DNA of 32,854 nucleotides, from the NCBI GenBank assembly GCA_946415785.1, contig CAMKTV010000011.1, positions 1-32,854 on the forward strand, written 5' to 3'. The stretch comes from an uncultured Solobacterium sp. (lineage in GTDB: Bacteria > Bacillota_I > Bacilli_A > Erysipelotrichales > Erysipelotrichaceae). The translations under genes were made by a program, and so were the position numbers. Within the stretch, counting starts at the first letter, position 1. The number at the start of each line of letters is the position of its first letter. The notes beneath the pieces were generated by a model. The model was not told the DNA's origin. It saw nothing but the letters and a program-made list of their open reading frames with translations, and ran no database searches. This document shows, in pieces, positions 1 to 8,162 of this stretch.

Positions 1-572
1 TTCATTAATCTTATAGCCTGGAAATCATTTGAACAAATAATCGCATCAACCACTTCATTACTGTTAAATAATTTCTTGACAGATTCAAACAGTTTCATTG
101 TTTTTGTGTCAAATATTAATTGTTTCTTTGCCTTGTTGTATTTTTTATAATAATCAATCTTCATACTATCCTGATATCCTTGAGATATTAGGCCTACAAC
201 AGCAGGATGTTTACAATTTCTTTTATTTATAATTTCAAAAATCTTTTGCATCGACTGTTCCATATCATCTAAGGCAAAGCTATATTCTCCATATGTTAGT
301 GTTTTTATACTATGTGCCGATATGATGATAGGCATATTCGATTTTTTATATTCATTTATAATCTTTTCATCTACTTTTTCTAGATTAGCGACAATGACGA
401 TGCATGATTTTTCATTTTGATATTTATCTTCATACATCTTTAATTCTTCAAGTGAAAAGAAAAAATAATAATCAATCTTTTTCTTATTTGCTTCTTTGAT
501 TAAATAACTGATTTTCTCTTTAGCCCAAATAGTATTAAGCCATTCTTTTCCACAAGTAATAAATAGTGCCAT
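1..572 (-). CDS. LacI-type effector-binding-domain protein without N-terminal HTH (partial, 3' end outside window)
   Basis: I translated 190 codons by hand from the ATG at 572; the frame stays open to base 1, so the C-terminus is missing. The visible part resembles the periplasmic-binding-like effector domain of LacI/GalR regulators: alternating beta/alpha segments, a 'KHPAVVGLI' strand near residue 120 and, near residue 180, 'VDAIICSNDFQA', which matches the family pattern 'DAIfcaND..A'. No helix-turn-helix precedes it: the protein starts directly at the first strand ('MALFITCGKEW'). It could be an HTH-less binding protein or a XylR-like regulator with a C-terminal AraC-type HTH beyond the window. 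It starts 2 bp after the helicase stop codon, so the two genes are probably co-transcribed. No strong Shine-Dalgarno is visible. Family assignment moderate, function unknown. Confidence 0.6.
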   Translation of the reverse strand, partial: MALFITCGKEWLNTIWAKEKISYLIKEANKKKIDYYFFFSLEELKMYEDKYQNEKSCIVIVANLEKVDEKIINEYKKSNMPIIISAHSIKTLTYGEYSFALDDMEQSMQKIFEIINKRNCKHPAVVGLISQGYQDSMKIDYYKKYNKAKKQLIFDTKTMKLFESVKKLFNSNEVVDAIICSNDFQAIRLM

Positions 573-574
573 CT

Positions 575-1903
575 TTATTTTGAATCTTTTCTAGCTTGAA
601 GTCTATAACGTTCTTTTCTTTCTTCTTTTATTTTGTTACGGATAAATTCTCTTCTTTGTTTACGCTTAATCTTTTCAATAGCTTCTTTCTTCTTCTTCTT
701 ATAGTTAGGTTTAACTTTTTCATTCTTTCTTGTTAAAGTTTTAGCTATTTCTTTTTCAACTTCATCATTTTTCTTTATTCTTTTATAAGTTGGTGTTTTG
801 ATATCTTTAAAAGCATTATTCTTAATGTCTTTCCCAATAAATTTAATTCCTCTGTTTTCAAGATTTCTGATACTTTGAATATCTTCTTCTTTAAATAAAG
901 CATAAACAGTGCCGTCTTTACTGTTTCTGCCAGTTCTGCCAGCTCTGTGAATATAAAAATCTAATTTCTTTGGAAAGCCTAAAGATATAACATGGCTGAT
1001 ACCATCAATATCAATACCTCTGCTTGCGACATCAGAAGCCACAATATAGGTATATTCTTTTCTGTTTAAAGATTTTATCGCTTTATTTCTTTCTCTTGAA
1101 TCTAAACCGCCATGTAATAATAAAGTGCGATAATTATGTGCTTTTAAAGTTGCATATACTTCATCTGCTTCATCCTTTGAATTAGCGAAGATTAAACAAA
1201 TATAAGGATTAATGATAGGCAATAAATCTAATAGACGATCTTTATATTCTTTGTGTTTACAAGGAACTAAAATATGTGTCAGTTTTGGATCTCTCTTTTT
1301 ATCTTCAACAGTAATTATCTTTGGATTGTTTAAATATTTCTTCACAAAGATTTGTAACTGTTTTGGGAAAGTTGCACTGAAGCACAATATCTCAGGGTTT
1401 TTAACCATATGTGAAAATACCTTATCGATATCTTCTAAAAAGCCATATTCTAATGTCATATCTGCTTCATCAATGACAAACATCTGTACAAAATCTACTC
1501 TAATAAGATTATTCTCAAATAGATCTTTTATTCTGCCTGGTGTACCAATAATGATATGAGGAACAGCATTTTCTAATTTTTCTTTACTTCTTTTGCGGTC
1601 ACTCCCTCCAGCCAGCAAAGAGATTCTTAAATCATCAAAAACTTCATTTAATACTTTGGCATTCTGATATACCTGATAGGCTAGTTCTCTAGTAGGCAAA
1701 GATATTAAAACCTGCGTCTTATCTGATTTAGGATTGATCATTTCAGCTATCGGCAAAAGATAAGCATGTGTCTTCCCAGTACCTGTTTTAGATATAGCCA
1801 CAAGATCTTTTTTATAATCAGTATATTCTTTGACGGCTTTTTGAACATTGGTTAATTCTTTAAAACCGTTTAATTCTAAAAATTTTTCACTAGTCTTTTT
1901 CAT
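575..1903 (-). CDS. cshB: DEAD-box ATP-dependent RNA helicase, CshB-like
   Basis: This is an RNA-unwinding ATPase, probably acting in cold-stress ribosome assembly or mRNA turnover. All core motifs are visible: Q motif (Gln21), Walker A 'SKTGTGKT' (38-45), Ia 'PTREL' (70-74), Ib 'GTPGR' (120-124), II DEAD (145-148), III SAT (176-178), V 'ASDVASRGIDI', VI 'HRAGRTGR'. A lysine/arginine-rich tail of about 70 residues follows and should bind RNA. The length of 442 aa is normal for the family. The symbol rests on context: in Bacillus cshB (yqfR) lies by ispH (yqfP), and here ispH is the divergent neighbour. A TATAAT box ends 7 nt before the ATG and there is no Shine-Dalgarno, so the mRNA is likely leaderless. 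DEAD-box family certain; CshB paralogue likely. Confidence 0.93.
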   Translation of the reverse strand: MKKTSEKFLELNGFKELTNVQKAVKEYTDYKKDLVAISKTGTGKTHAYLLPIAEMINPKSDKTQVLISLPTRELAYQVYQNAKVLNEVFDDLRISLLAGGSDRKRSKEKLENAVPHIIIGTPGRIKDLFENNLIRVDFVQMFVIDEADMTLEYGFLEDIDKVFSHMVKNPEILCFSATFPKQLQIFVKKYLNNPKIITVEDKKRDPKLTHILVPCKHKEYKDRLLDLLPIINPYICLIFANSKDEADEVYATLKAHNYRTLLLHGGLDSRERNKAIKSLNRKEYTYIVASDVASRGIDIDGISHVISLGFPKKLDFYIHRAGRTGRNSKDGTVYALFKEEDIQSIRNLENRGIKFIGKDIKNNAFKDIKTPTYKRIKKNDEVEKEIAKTLTRKNEKVKPNYKKKKKEAIEKIKRKQRREFIRNKIKEERKERYRLQARKDSK

Positions 1904-1910
1904 AGATAAA

Positions 1911-1916
1911 ATTATA
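1911..1916 (-). promoter_or_regulatory. -10 box of cshB (leaderless start)
   Basis: On the minus strand the hexamer is a perfect TATAAT, ending 7 nt before the cshB ATG. The usual -10 to +1 distance puts the transcription start at or next to the ATG. No good -35 is seen. It lies back to back with the ispH -10. Confidence 0.6.
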
Positions 1917-1922
1917 ACATGT

Positions 1923-1928
1923 TAAAAT
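1923..1928 (+). promoter_or_regulatory. -10 box of ispH (leaderless start)
   Basis: TAAAAT ends 6 nt before the ispH ATG, with no Shine-Dalgarno between. The perfect palindrome TAACATGTTA (1915-1924) joins this box to the opposing cshB -10. Confidence 0.5.
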
Positions 1929-1934
1929 TGGATT

Positions 1935-2804
1935 ATGGAAATCATAAGAGTAGTGCCAAGTGGCTATTGTAAAGGCGTTATAAATGCAATCAATCTTGTT
2001 AAAAAAACAAGGCAGGATTATCCTTTTGAAAAGATTTATATTCTTGGAATGATTGTTCATAATACTTTTGTTTCTAATGAATTAAAGAAATTAGGAATCA
2101 TTTCTTTAGATGATACAAATAAGAGTAAAGAAGAATTATTAGATGAAATAAAAGAAGGCATAATCATTTTTACAGCTCATGGAATTAGTGACAAAATTAA
2201 ACAAAAGGCAATCGCTAAAGGATTAATAACTGTTGATGCAACATGCAGTGATGTATTAAGAACGCAAAATATTGTCAAAGAATATTTAGCTAAAGATTAT
2301 GATGTAATCTATTTTGGAAAAAAAGGTCATCCTGAAGCAGAGGCTGTTTTATCTTTATCGCCAGCTATTCATCTGTTGACTTCAAAAGAAGATGTTGATG
2401 TTTTAAACATTCATAATGAAAAAATATTTGTGACAAACCAAACAACAATGTCCTATCTTGAACTAGCTGATGTCTTTAAATATCTAAAAGAAAAATATCC
2501 TCATTGTCTAATTGAAGAAGAAATATGTAAAGCTACTTCTTCTCGTCAAAAAGCTATCATGGATATTGTTGATGGTAATGTTTTATATGTTGTCGGTGAC
2601 AGTAAATCAAATAATACCAACAAATTAGTAAGTTTAGGTAAACATAATTTTAAAAAAGTTTATCTCATTAATTCTAAAAATGATATTAATAAAAATGACC
2701 TTGTCGGTCAAAATAAGATTTATGTAACTGCTGGGGCAAGTACACCACCAGTTTTAATTGATGAAACAATTGAATATTTAAATTCATTAGCTTCTGAATT
2801 TTGA
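1935..2804 (+). CDS. ispH: 4-hydroxy-3-methylbut-2-enyl diphosphate reductase (IspH/LytB)
   Basis: This is the last enzyme of the MEP isoprenoid pathway; it reduces HMBPP to IPP and DMAPP with a 4Fe-4S cluster, in the cytosol. The three cluster cysteines are in their expected settings: Cys12 ('PSGYCKGV'), Cys104 ('DATCSDV') and Cys198 ('EEICKATSSRQ'). The substrate-binding motifs 'GHPEAEA' (131-137, with the catalytic Glu), 'TNQTTMS' and 'SNNTNKL' are also present. Length 289 aa is normal. It implies the cell makes isoprenoids by the MEP route. The gene is divergent from cshB with a 31-bp gap, and its 3' end overlaps the flippase gene tail to tail by 18 bp; no terminator is visible there. The ATG sits 6 nt after a TAAAAT box with no Shine-Dalgarno. 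Confidence 0.97.
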   Translation: MEIIRVVPSGYCKGVINAINLVKKTRQDYPFEKIYILGMIVHNTFVSNELKKLGIISLDDTNKSKEELLDEIKEGIIIFTAHGISDKIKQKAIAKGLITVDATCSDVLRTQNIVKEYLAKDYDVIYFGKKGHPEAEAVLSLSPAIHLLTSKEDVDVLNIHNEKIFVTNQTTMSYLELADVFKYLKEKYPHCLIEEEICKATSSRQKAIMDIVDGNVLYVVGDSKSNNTNKLVSLGKHNFKKVYLINSKNDINKNDLVGQNKIYVTAGASTPPVLIDETIEYLNSLASEF

Positions 2805-4424
2805 TAATAAAGATTTAGGTGATATTTTTTCAACACCAAAGATATGCTGAGGCAAATTGATTTTGGCACTGATTAAATAATATAAAGAGATAAAGACAAT
2901 ACCGATGCCACCCATCTTTAAAATATCCAACAATCTTGAACTATATTCAAAAGGAATAAAATAATCGGCAATTATACAAGGAAGGCAGGCAATTAAGGCA
3001 CAAATGAGAATTATAAAGCCTCTTTTTAATGACTGCACAAAACGAATTCCGAATCTCTTTTTTAATATTAAAAGATAAGCACCAATTACAAATAAACTGC
3101 TAAGTAATGATGAGAAAGTCATTCCATTAGCACCAAAATGTTTAACCAAGAAGAAGAAACTAATAAATTTAATCATAATTGAGCCGATTAATGTTAAGAC
3201 TGCTTCTTTTCTTAAACGTAAAGTAATCATGATACTAGAAATGATTGGTGCAATTGTGTCAGAAAAGGCAACTAGATTAGACAATCTAAATAAATTAGTT
3301 CCTAAATCTAAATTGGTATTGCCATACATGATGAAATAAATATCTCTGGCAAAAAAGATAAAGATAATAATGATTGGTATCAAGATATATAAAACAGTAT
3401 CAATAATCTGAACAACCTGCTTGCCAAGTTTATTGATATCCTGCTGCTCAAGTGTTTCCACAAGGTAAGGAACTAAACCAGCAGAAAAGCCGATTGTCAA
3501 AACTTGAGGAATTGAATGTAATTTATTGCAATTGGCCAACAGGATACCCATTGAAAGTTTGGCACTTTCAATATCAACATTTGTTTTAGAAATTGTATTT
3601 AAGAAGAAATTCGCATTGATTAATGGTGAAATACTTCCTAAAAAAGAAATCAATAAATAAGGTAAACCTAAGGCGATTATTTCTTTAATGATGATTGATT
3701 TAAGTTCGGCTGGACTATCTTGTGTTTTTACTAATTCATCAATATGTTTATTATCAGCTTTAGTCATAAAGATGAAAAAGATAATTGTCACTAGTGCTGC
3801 AATAGCTGCAGCAGCAATCGCACAATAGATGGCATAGATTGATTCAAATTTAAATACTTTGACAAATAATAATGCCAAGACAATTATTGATAATACTCTT
3901 ACAAACTGTTCTAAAGCCTGGCTTGAGCCATATAGATCTAAACGTTTAAGCCCCTGATAATAACCTCTGATGGCGCTTAGATATGGTACAAGGATTACCG
4001 CAATTACTAATATTAAAAATAAATTTCTTAAATGATAAACATCACTTTCACTGGCACTGGCGCCACCCATTGCCTGCATCGCTAATGGCTTAGAAGCAAA
4101 CAAAAATATTAATGCCACTATAAAACTTAAGCCCATTATTAAAGAGATGCCTAATTTTTTAATCAGTAAAACTGTCTTATAATCTTGTCTAATATAATAT
4201 CTGGCCACTAATGCTGCAATCGCAAAAGGAATACCAGCACTTGATATCTTAAGCAACAGGTCATAATAAGTATAAGTAACAGAATAAAATGCCATATTAC
4301 TTTCACCTGCTAAAGCACTTAGCGGTGCATAGTATAAAAGGCCTAAAGCTTTAGATATAAAAATACCGAAAGAAGACGTCAAGGCTGCAACAATGACTGA
4401 TTGTTTAACCTTATTCTTATTCAT
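2787..4424 (-). CDS. MurJ/SpoVB-type lipid flippase (MATE-like polysaccharide exporter)
   Basis: A 545-aa polytopic membrane protein with about 14 predicted hydrophobic segments, in the MOP superfamily (PST/MVF branch). The N-terminus, with 'SKALGLLYYAPLSALAGES' and 'YDLLLKISSAGIPFAIAAL', is typical of SpoVB/YtgP-like proteins. Known members flip lipid II or other undecaprenyl-linked sugars across the membrane, so lipid II export for peptidoglycan is the likely role. With no sporulation genes nearby, a vegetative YtgP/MurJ role is more likely than SpoVB. It is the last gene of the run that starts with the DUF948 protein and overlaps the preceding lipoprotein gene by 8 bp (translational coupling). 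Its 3' end overlaps ispH by 18 bp on the other strand. Family confident, substrate inferred. Confidence 0.85.
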   Translation of the reverse strand: MNKNKVKQSVIVAALTSSFGIFISKALGLLYYAPLSALAGESNMAFYSVTYTYYDLLLKISSAGIPFAIAALVARYYIRQDYKTVLLIKKLGISLIMGLSFIVALIFLFASKPLAMQAMGGASASESDVYHLRNLFLILVIAVILVPYLSAIRGYYQGLKRLDLYGSSQALEQFVRVLSIIVLALLFVKVFKFESIYAIYCAIAAAAIAALVTIIFFIFMTKADNKHIDELVKTQDSPAELKSIIIKEIIALGLPYLLISFLGSISPLINANFFLNTISKTNVDIESAKLSMGILLANCNKLHSIPQVLTIGFSAGLVPYLVETLEQQDINKLGKQVVQIIDTVLYILIPIIIIFIFFARDIYFIMYGNTNLDLGTNLFRLSNLVAFSDTIAPIISSIMITLRLRKEAVLTLIGSIMIKFISFFFLVKHFGANGMTFSSLLSSLFVIGAYLLILKKRFGIRFVQSLKRGFIILICALIACLPCIIADYFIPFEYSSRLLDILKMGGIGIVFISLYYLISAKINLPQHIFGVEKISPKSLLSKFRS

Positions 4425-4911
4425 TTGTCTCCTTGTTTGAAATCATAAAATATTGACGATATGTCTTAGACAAATCCTGGTTATTCCATTCAACTAATAA
4501 ATAAATAGTTGGATTATCTTTATTTGATAAACCAGAAATACTGATGCCTTTCATGAAACCATCAGCAGCATTATATTGATTAGGAATAAGTGAATATCTA
4601 TTTTCTTCAAAGATGCCAATATTGGCTGCCATATAATCTGTATAATCAACATCCTTTTCAATCGCAATCGCCTTGATATCATACATTGCTGTTTTTACAT
4701 TATCAATGATGACATAAAAACGATAGCCACCATCAATACGGGTAATTTCATAAGTCAAATCAAAAAACTCACTTTCTTCTAGAAAGTCACTGTGTTCTTG
4801 AATCTGATTAATCATATCAAGATATTTTTCTTTAGCACTATCACTTATTACTTCATCGCCCTTGCATCCTACAAGTAAGATTAATAATAAGCATATTAAT
4901 AATTTTTTCAT
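4417..4911 (-). CDS. small lipoprotein of unknown function
   Basis: The start was placed at the ATG at 4911, giving 164 aa that begin with a clear lipoprotein signal: two lysines, a leucine-rich core and the lipobox 'LVGC' with Cys16 as the lipidated residue. A longer in-frame start (4983) would lie inside tyrS and bury the signal peptide, so I rejected it. The mature part has no motif I recognise; it is acidic at first, then beta-rich with several aromatic residues ('GGYRFYVIID', 'PTIYLLVEWNNQ'), consistent with a small extracytoplasmic domain. It starts 1 bp after the tyrS stop and overlaps the flippase start by 8 bp, so it is made with the flippase. No Shine-Dalgarno is seen, so coupling is likely. 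A partner role for the flippase is only suggested by position. Confidence 0.75.
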   Translation of the reverse strand: MKKLLICLLLILLVGCKGDEVISDSAKEKYLDMINQIQEHSDFLEESEFFDLTYEITRIDGGYRFYVIIDNVKTAMYDIKAIAIEKDVDYTDYMAANIGIFEENRYSLIPNQYNAADGFMKGISISGLSNKDNPTIYLLVEWNNQDLSKTYRQYFMISNKETNE

Positions 4912-4912
4912 C

Positions 4913-6139
4913 TTATTTAAAATTAATAGCGAACCAATATTTCTTTCCTTTTTTAATGATTGTAAGTTCTTCATTAAAAGCATCTTTCTTTTCTAATGAA
5001 TAATTTAAATCAGTTATCTTTTCACCATTGACACTGATTGATGATCCACTTATTAAATCACGTGCTTCTCTTTTTGAATTACATGCCTTAATTTCAACTA
5101 AGGCATCAATTAATGGTGTACCACTTTCAATTAAAGTCTTATCTAAATCAGCTACTCCTGCTTTTAATTCTTCATAAGATAATTCTTTGATGTCACCTTT
5201 AAAGAATGTATCAGCGATTTTAACTGCAGTATTATAAGCATCTTCCCCATGAATGAAGCTGATAACTTCTTTAGCTAATGCTTTATGTGCTAAACGTAGA
5301 TGAGGATTTTCTTTATTTGATTTTTCTAATTCTTCAATCTCTTCTTTTGATAAGAAAGTTAAGAATTTAAGATAATCGATAACTTTATCATCTTCAGAAT
5401 TGATAAAGAATTGATACATTTCATATGGTGAAGTCTTATTCGCATCAAGCCAGATAGCCTTGCCATTAGTCTTACCAAATTTTTGTCCATCTGATTTTGT
5501 AAGAAGCGGCATTGTAAAGGCATATACTTCTTCATTCTGTTTCTTACGAATTAATTCAATACCAGCAGTGATATTGCCCCATTGGTCTTGTCCTGCAACC
5601 TGTAAAGTGACATTTCTATTTTCATATAGATGTAAGAAGTCATAGGCTTGAATAGTCATATATGAGAATTCAGCATAAGTAATACCTTCATCTAATCTTC
5701 TTCTTACAATATCTTTATTTAACATATAGCCGATATTAAAATATTTACCGACATCTCTTAGCCATTCAATAATATTAAAATTCTTTAACCAATCATAATT
5801 GTTTACTACTTCAAATCCAAAGATTTTTTCTGCCTGGGCTTTTAAACATTTAAAATTATGATCAACTTCTTCTTTGGTGATCATTGGTCTTTCAGCATCA
5901 GGTTTAGGATCACCAATTAAACCAGTTCCGCCACCTACTAAAAGAATTGGATGATGACCAGCATCTTTTAATCTTTTAGAAATAAGAAAACTAGAAAAAT
6001 GACCGATATGTAAAGAATCACCTGTTGGATCGGTGCCAATATAAAAAGTCATACCACCTGCATTCAATTTATCTTTTAATTCAGGAGAAGATACATCTTT
6101 AATCAAACCTCTCCACTGTAATTCTTCATATATGCCCAT
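4913..6139 (-). CDS. tyrS: tyrosyl-tRNA synthetase (TyrRS)
   Basis: Cytosolic class I synthetase charging tRNA-Tyr. The HIGH motif is intact (His44-Ile-Gly-His47, within 'GTDPTGDSLHIGH'), and the second signature has the form 'KFGKT', normal for TyrRS. Tyrosine-pocket features 'YDFLHLYE' and 'QVAGQDQWGNI' are present, and a C-terminal S4-like RNA-binding domain ('LIDALVEIKACNSKREARDLI') closes the protein. Length 408 aa is standard. It starts 1 bp after the ccpA stop, so no T-box leader fits before it, unlike many Firmicute tyrS genes; expression must come from the upstream operon promoter. Only a distant purine run serves as a ribosome-binding site, so coupling to ccpA translation is likely. 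Bacillus also has tyrS downstream of ccpA. Confidence 0.97.
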   Translation of the reverse strand: MGIYEELQWRGLIKDVSSPELKDKLNAGGMTFYIGTDPTGDSLHIGHFSSFLISKRLKDAGHHPILLVGGGTGLIGDPKPDAERPMITKEEVDHNFKCLKAQAEKIFGFEVVNNYDWLKNFNIIEWLRDVGKYFNIGYMLNKDIVRRRLDEGITYAEFSYMTIQAYDFLHLYENRNVTLQVAGQDQWGNITAGIELIRKKQNEEVYAFTMPLLTKSDGQKFGKTNGKAIWLDANKTSPYEMYQFFINSEDDKVIDYLKFLTFLSKEEIEELEKSNKENPHLRLAHKALAKEVISFIHGEDAYNTAVKIADTFFKGDIKELSYEELKAGVADLDKTLIESGTPLIDALVEIKACNSKREARDLISGSSISVNGEKITDLNYSLEKKDAFNEELTIIKKGKKYWFAINFK

Positions 6140-6140
6140 A

Positions 6141-7130
6141 TTATTTTGTCGTCTTCCTTTCCTGGTATATAAATCCTAATACCTTCTGTTTATCTGCTAC
6201 ATCTTCATTCTTAAGCATCTTAGTCATTAGACGCATTGCAACTGCACCTAAATCATAAGTTGGAATTTCATATGCCGATATTTCAGGTCTTACCATTGAT
6301 AGATATTTAGTATCATTTAGACATACTATTTCCATATCTTCTGGAACATTAATGCCATTTTCTTTGCAAGCATTAAGACAAGCTAAAGCTTGTGAATCAC
6401 GATTGACAATAATCAAATCATGACGATGATTTTTAAAATAACTTCTTAAGAATTTATAAGTAGAGCGTTCATCATTAGAGAACTTCAAATAACTATTGAA
6501 ATTAAGATGATGTTCTTCAAAAGCTAATTTAGCTCCCTTAATCATTTCCTCAGTCATATTTTTATTCTTACGATCTTCTAAAACAGCGATGTCTTTTTTA
6601 CCTTTATTCAAATATTCATCTACTGTTTCATAAGCCGCCCTTTGATAATCAACCAAAACTGAACAAATTGAATTAGCATTCACTCTATCACCAATGACAA
6701 CCATTGGAATATTATAGGTATCCAATTCTCGTGTTTCTTCATCTAATGGCTTATTACAATAAATCACAACTCCATCAACACGTGATTTAATAACTTCATC
6801 AACTACTTCTTGAATATTTGTAATACCTTGAGTTACTAAATGTAAATGGATATTGTAATCATAAATCTTGGCAACATCACAAAGACCATTTAATAATTGG
6901 CCTACATTGTTTAATGATTCTTCTGAAAATATTAATCCAATTGTAGTAGTTCTTTGTAATGCTAATCCTTGTGCTATGGCATTTGGTTTATAACCAAGTT
7001 TTTTAATTGCTTCTTCAACCCTGGTTCTTGTTGCCTCTTTAACAATATTAGAACCATTCATTACCCTTGATACAGTGGCCAAGGAAACCTGCGCTTCACT
7101 AGCGACATCATAAATAGTGATTCGCTTCAT
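6141..7130 (-). CDS. ccpA: LacI-family regulator, probable catabolite control protein A
   Basis: A 329-aa repressor/activator with an N-terminal LacI helix-turn-helix ('TIYDVASEAQVSLATVSRVM', residues 4-23), the hinge region 'GYKPNAIAQGLA', and a sugar-binding-protein-like effector domain. The first 70 residues resemble CcpA closely, and the order murC, ytxG-like, ytxH-like, ccpA, tyrS matches the Bacillus ccpA neighbourhood. CcpA with HPr-Ser-P binds cre sites to control carbon use. The gene lies inside a six-gene run, 3 bp after the YtxH-like gene and 1 bp before tyrS, with an AAAGGAA ribosome-binding site. I saw no convincing cre site in front of the operon. A ribose/maltose-type paralogue is the alternative, but synteny argues for CcpA. 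Confidence 0.85.
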   Translation of the reverse strand: MKRITIYDVASEAQVSLATVSRVMNGSNIVKEATRTRVEEAIKKLGYKPNAIAQGLALQRTTTIGLIFSEESLNNVGQLLNGLCDVAKIYDYNIHLHLVTQGITNIQEVVDEVIKSRVDGVVIYCNKPLDEETRELDTYNIPMVVIGDRVNANSICSVLVDYQRAAYETVDEYLNKGKKDIAVLEDRKNKNMTEEMIKGAKLAFEEHHLNFNSYLKFSNDERSTYKFLRSYFKNHRHDLIIVNRDSQALACLNACKENGINVPEDMEIVCLNDTKYLSMVRPEISAYEIPTYDLGAVAMRLMTKMLKNEDVADKQKVLGFIYQERKTTK

Positions 7131-7133
7131 AAA

Positions 7134-7757
7134 CTATTCCTTTGGTTGATCTTTTTCTGTTTTTTCTTGAGTTTCTTCAGGCTTTAACCATTTTCTTAAA
7201 ACTTCAACAGCTTTTTCAGCGATATCGATTGTGCCGTCTTTAGCTTTTTCAATTTTTTCTTTTACTTCAGGTTTTTCAAAGAATTCCTTAGTATTCTTAG
7301 CTACTGTTTCATATCCTTCAGAAACCTTTTCACCAATATTCTTAAGCGTTTCGCTATTCTTGACAGCATTTACTGCATCATTATAAACATCACTAACTTT
7401 ATCAACTACTTTATTAGCGAATTGTCCAGCATTATCAAGTGTCTTTTTAACATCTTCATTATTCTTTAAATTCTCATAAACCTTGCTTACAGATTCAGAT
7501 AAGTCTTTTGCTTTTGCTTTTACAAATTCCAAAGTCTTTTGAACTTCTTCACTATCGCTTGCAGTTTGATATAAGTCTTTTAATTTAACAACTACTTTAT
7601 TTAATACATCAACGGCTTTTTCTTTTACTTCTTGAGCTTTAACTGAAAAATCCCCTTCTACTTTATCAGCATTCTTAGAGATTTCTTCAATCTTCTTTTT
7701 CATTTCTTCGACTGTTTCATTAATTTCTTGTTCAATATTTTTGTTTTCTTCATTCAT
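7134..7757 (-). CDS. YtxH-like amphipathic-helix repeat protein
   Basis: A 207-aa, lysine/glutamate-rich, almost wholly helical protein with no signal peptide or membrane segment. It has imperfect repeats of about 28-35 residues, with units starting near 69 ('SEEVQKTL'), 100 ('NEDVKKTL'), 135 ('SETLKN') and 163 ('PEVKEKI'). Each has hydrophobic positions spaced for an amphipathic helix, similar in style to apolipoprotein or LEA-type repeats. Its place between the DUF948 protein and ccpA is that of ytxH in Bacillus, although Bacillus YtxH begins with a membrane helix and this one does not. Membrane-surface or envelope association is possible but inferred. A good Shine-Dalgarno (AAGGAG) precedes the ATG, and the upstream gene stops 4 bp away. 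Confidence 0.7.
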   Translation of the reverse strand: MNEENKNIEQEINETVEEMKKKIEEISKNADKVEGDFSVKAQEVKEKAVDVLNKVVVKLKDLYQTASDSEEVQKTLEFVKAKAKDLSESVSKVYENLKNNEDVKKTLDNAGQFANKVVDKVSDVYNDAVNAVKNSETLKNIGEKVSEGYETVAKNTKEFFEKPEVKEKIEKAKDGTIDIAEKAVEVLRKWLKPEETQEKTEKDQPKE

Positions 7758-7761
7758 AGTT

Positions 7762-8145
7762 TTATTCTCCTTTTAAAATATCATCAGGACTAGGTTCTTC
7801 TAGTTCTTCTTCTTTTTCTTCTTCATTATTGACTTTATTTTTGATGCTTTCGATATTCTTCACAATGAATTCTTTCGCATCGTCAATAGCCTTAAGGCTT
7901 GCATCATGGGCCTTATCAATTGTCTTAGATACTTTCACAACGGTATCAATAGGACCCTGTGCTTTATCTAGTGTTTGTTCTACAAGTTCAATAGAACCTT
8001 GTGTTTTTTCAACTGTATCTTTAGTTGAATCAAGTAATTTGCACAATCTAATTAACACAACAACTAGAATAATTAAAACTGCTAAGCCAATAATCGGTAC
8101 AAGTAAACTACATATTCGTGATAAATAATATAAAAAGTTGTCCAT
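7762..8145 (-). CDS. DUF948 membrane protein, YtxG-like
   Basis: A 127-aa protein with one membrane segment near residues 10-34 ('SLLVPIIGLAVLIILVVVL') followed by a cytoplasmic coiled-coil tail and an acidic C-terminus. This is the DUF948 layout of Bacillus YtxG. The start was set at the ATG at 8145 because GAGG lies 5 nt upstream; an in-frame GTG at 8151 falls within that ribosome-binding site and was rejected. It is the first gene of the six-gene run, with its own promoter (TTGAAA-17-TAAAAT). Family members are stress-related or envelope-associated with no known biochemical role; the gene order murC, this gene, YtxH-like, ccpA is conserved from Bacillus. Family likely, function unknown. 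Confidence 0.8.
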   Translation of the reverse strand: MDNFLYYLSRICSLLVPIIGLAVLIILVVVLIRLCKLLDSTKDTVEKTQGSIELVEQTLDKAQGPIDTVVKVSKTIDKAHDASLKAIDDAKEFIVKNIESIKNKVNNEEEKEEELEEPSPDDILKGE

Positions 8146-8162
8146 GTTCACCTCGCATTGTT

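Noticed and set aside
1212-1559. 115-codon plus-strand open frame inside cshB
   Set aside because: It lies opposite the conserved helicase motifs, has no ribosome-binding site, and its product is cysteine/serine/phenylalanine-rich without any family pattern: an antisense shadow.
4912-4983. Longer start for the lipoprotein after tyrS
   Set aside because: It would bury the signal peptide 24 residues into the protein and overlap tyrS.
4913-6210. T-box or other leader before tyrS
   Set aside because: Only 1 bp separates ccpA from tyrS, and no T-box core was seen in the ccpA 3' end.
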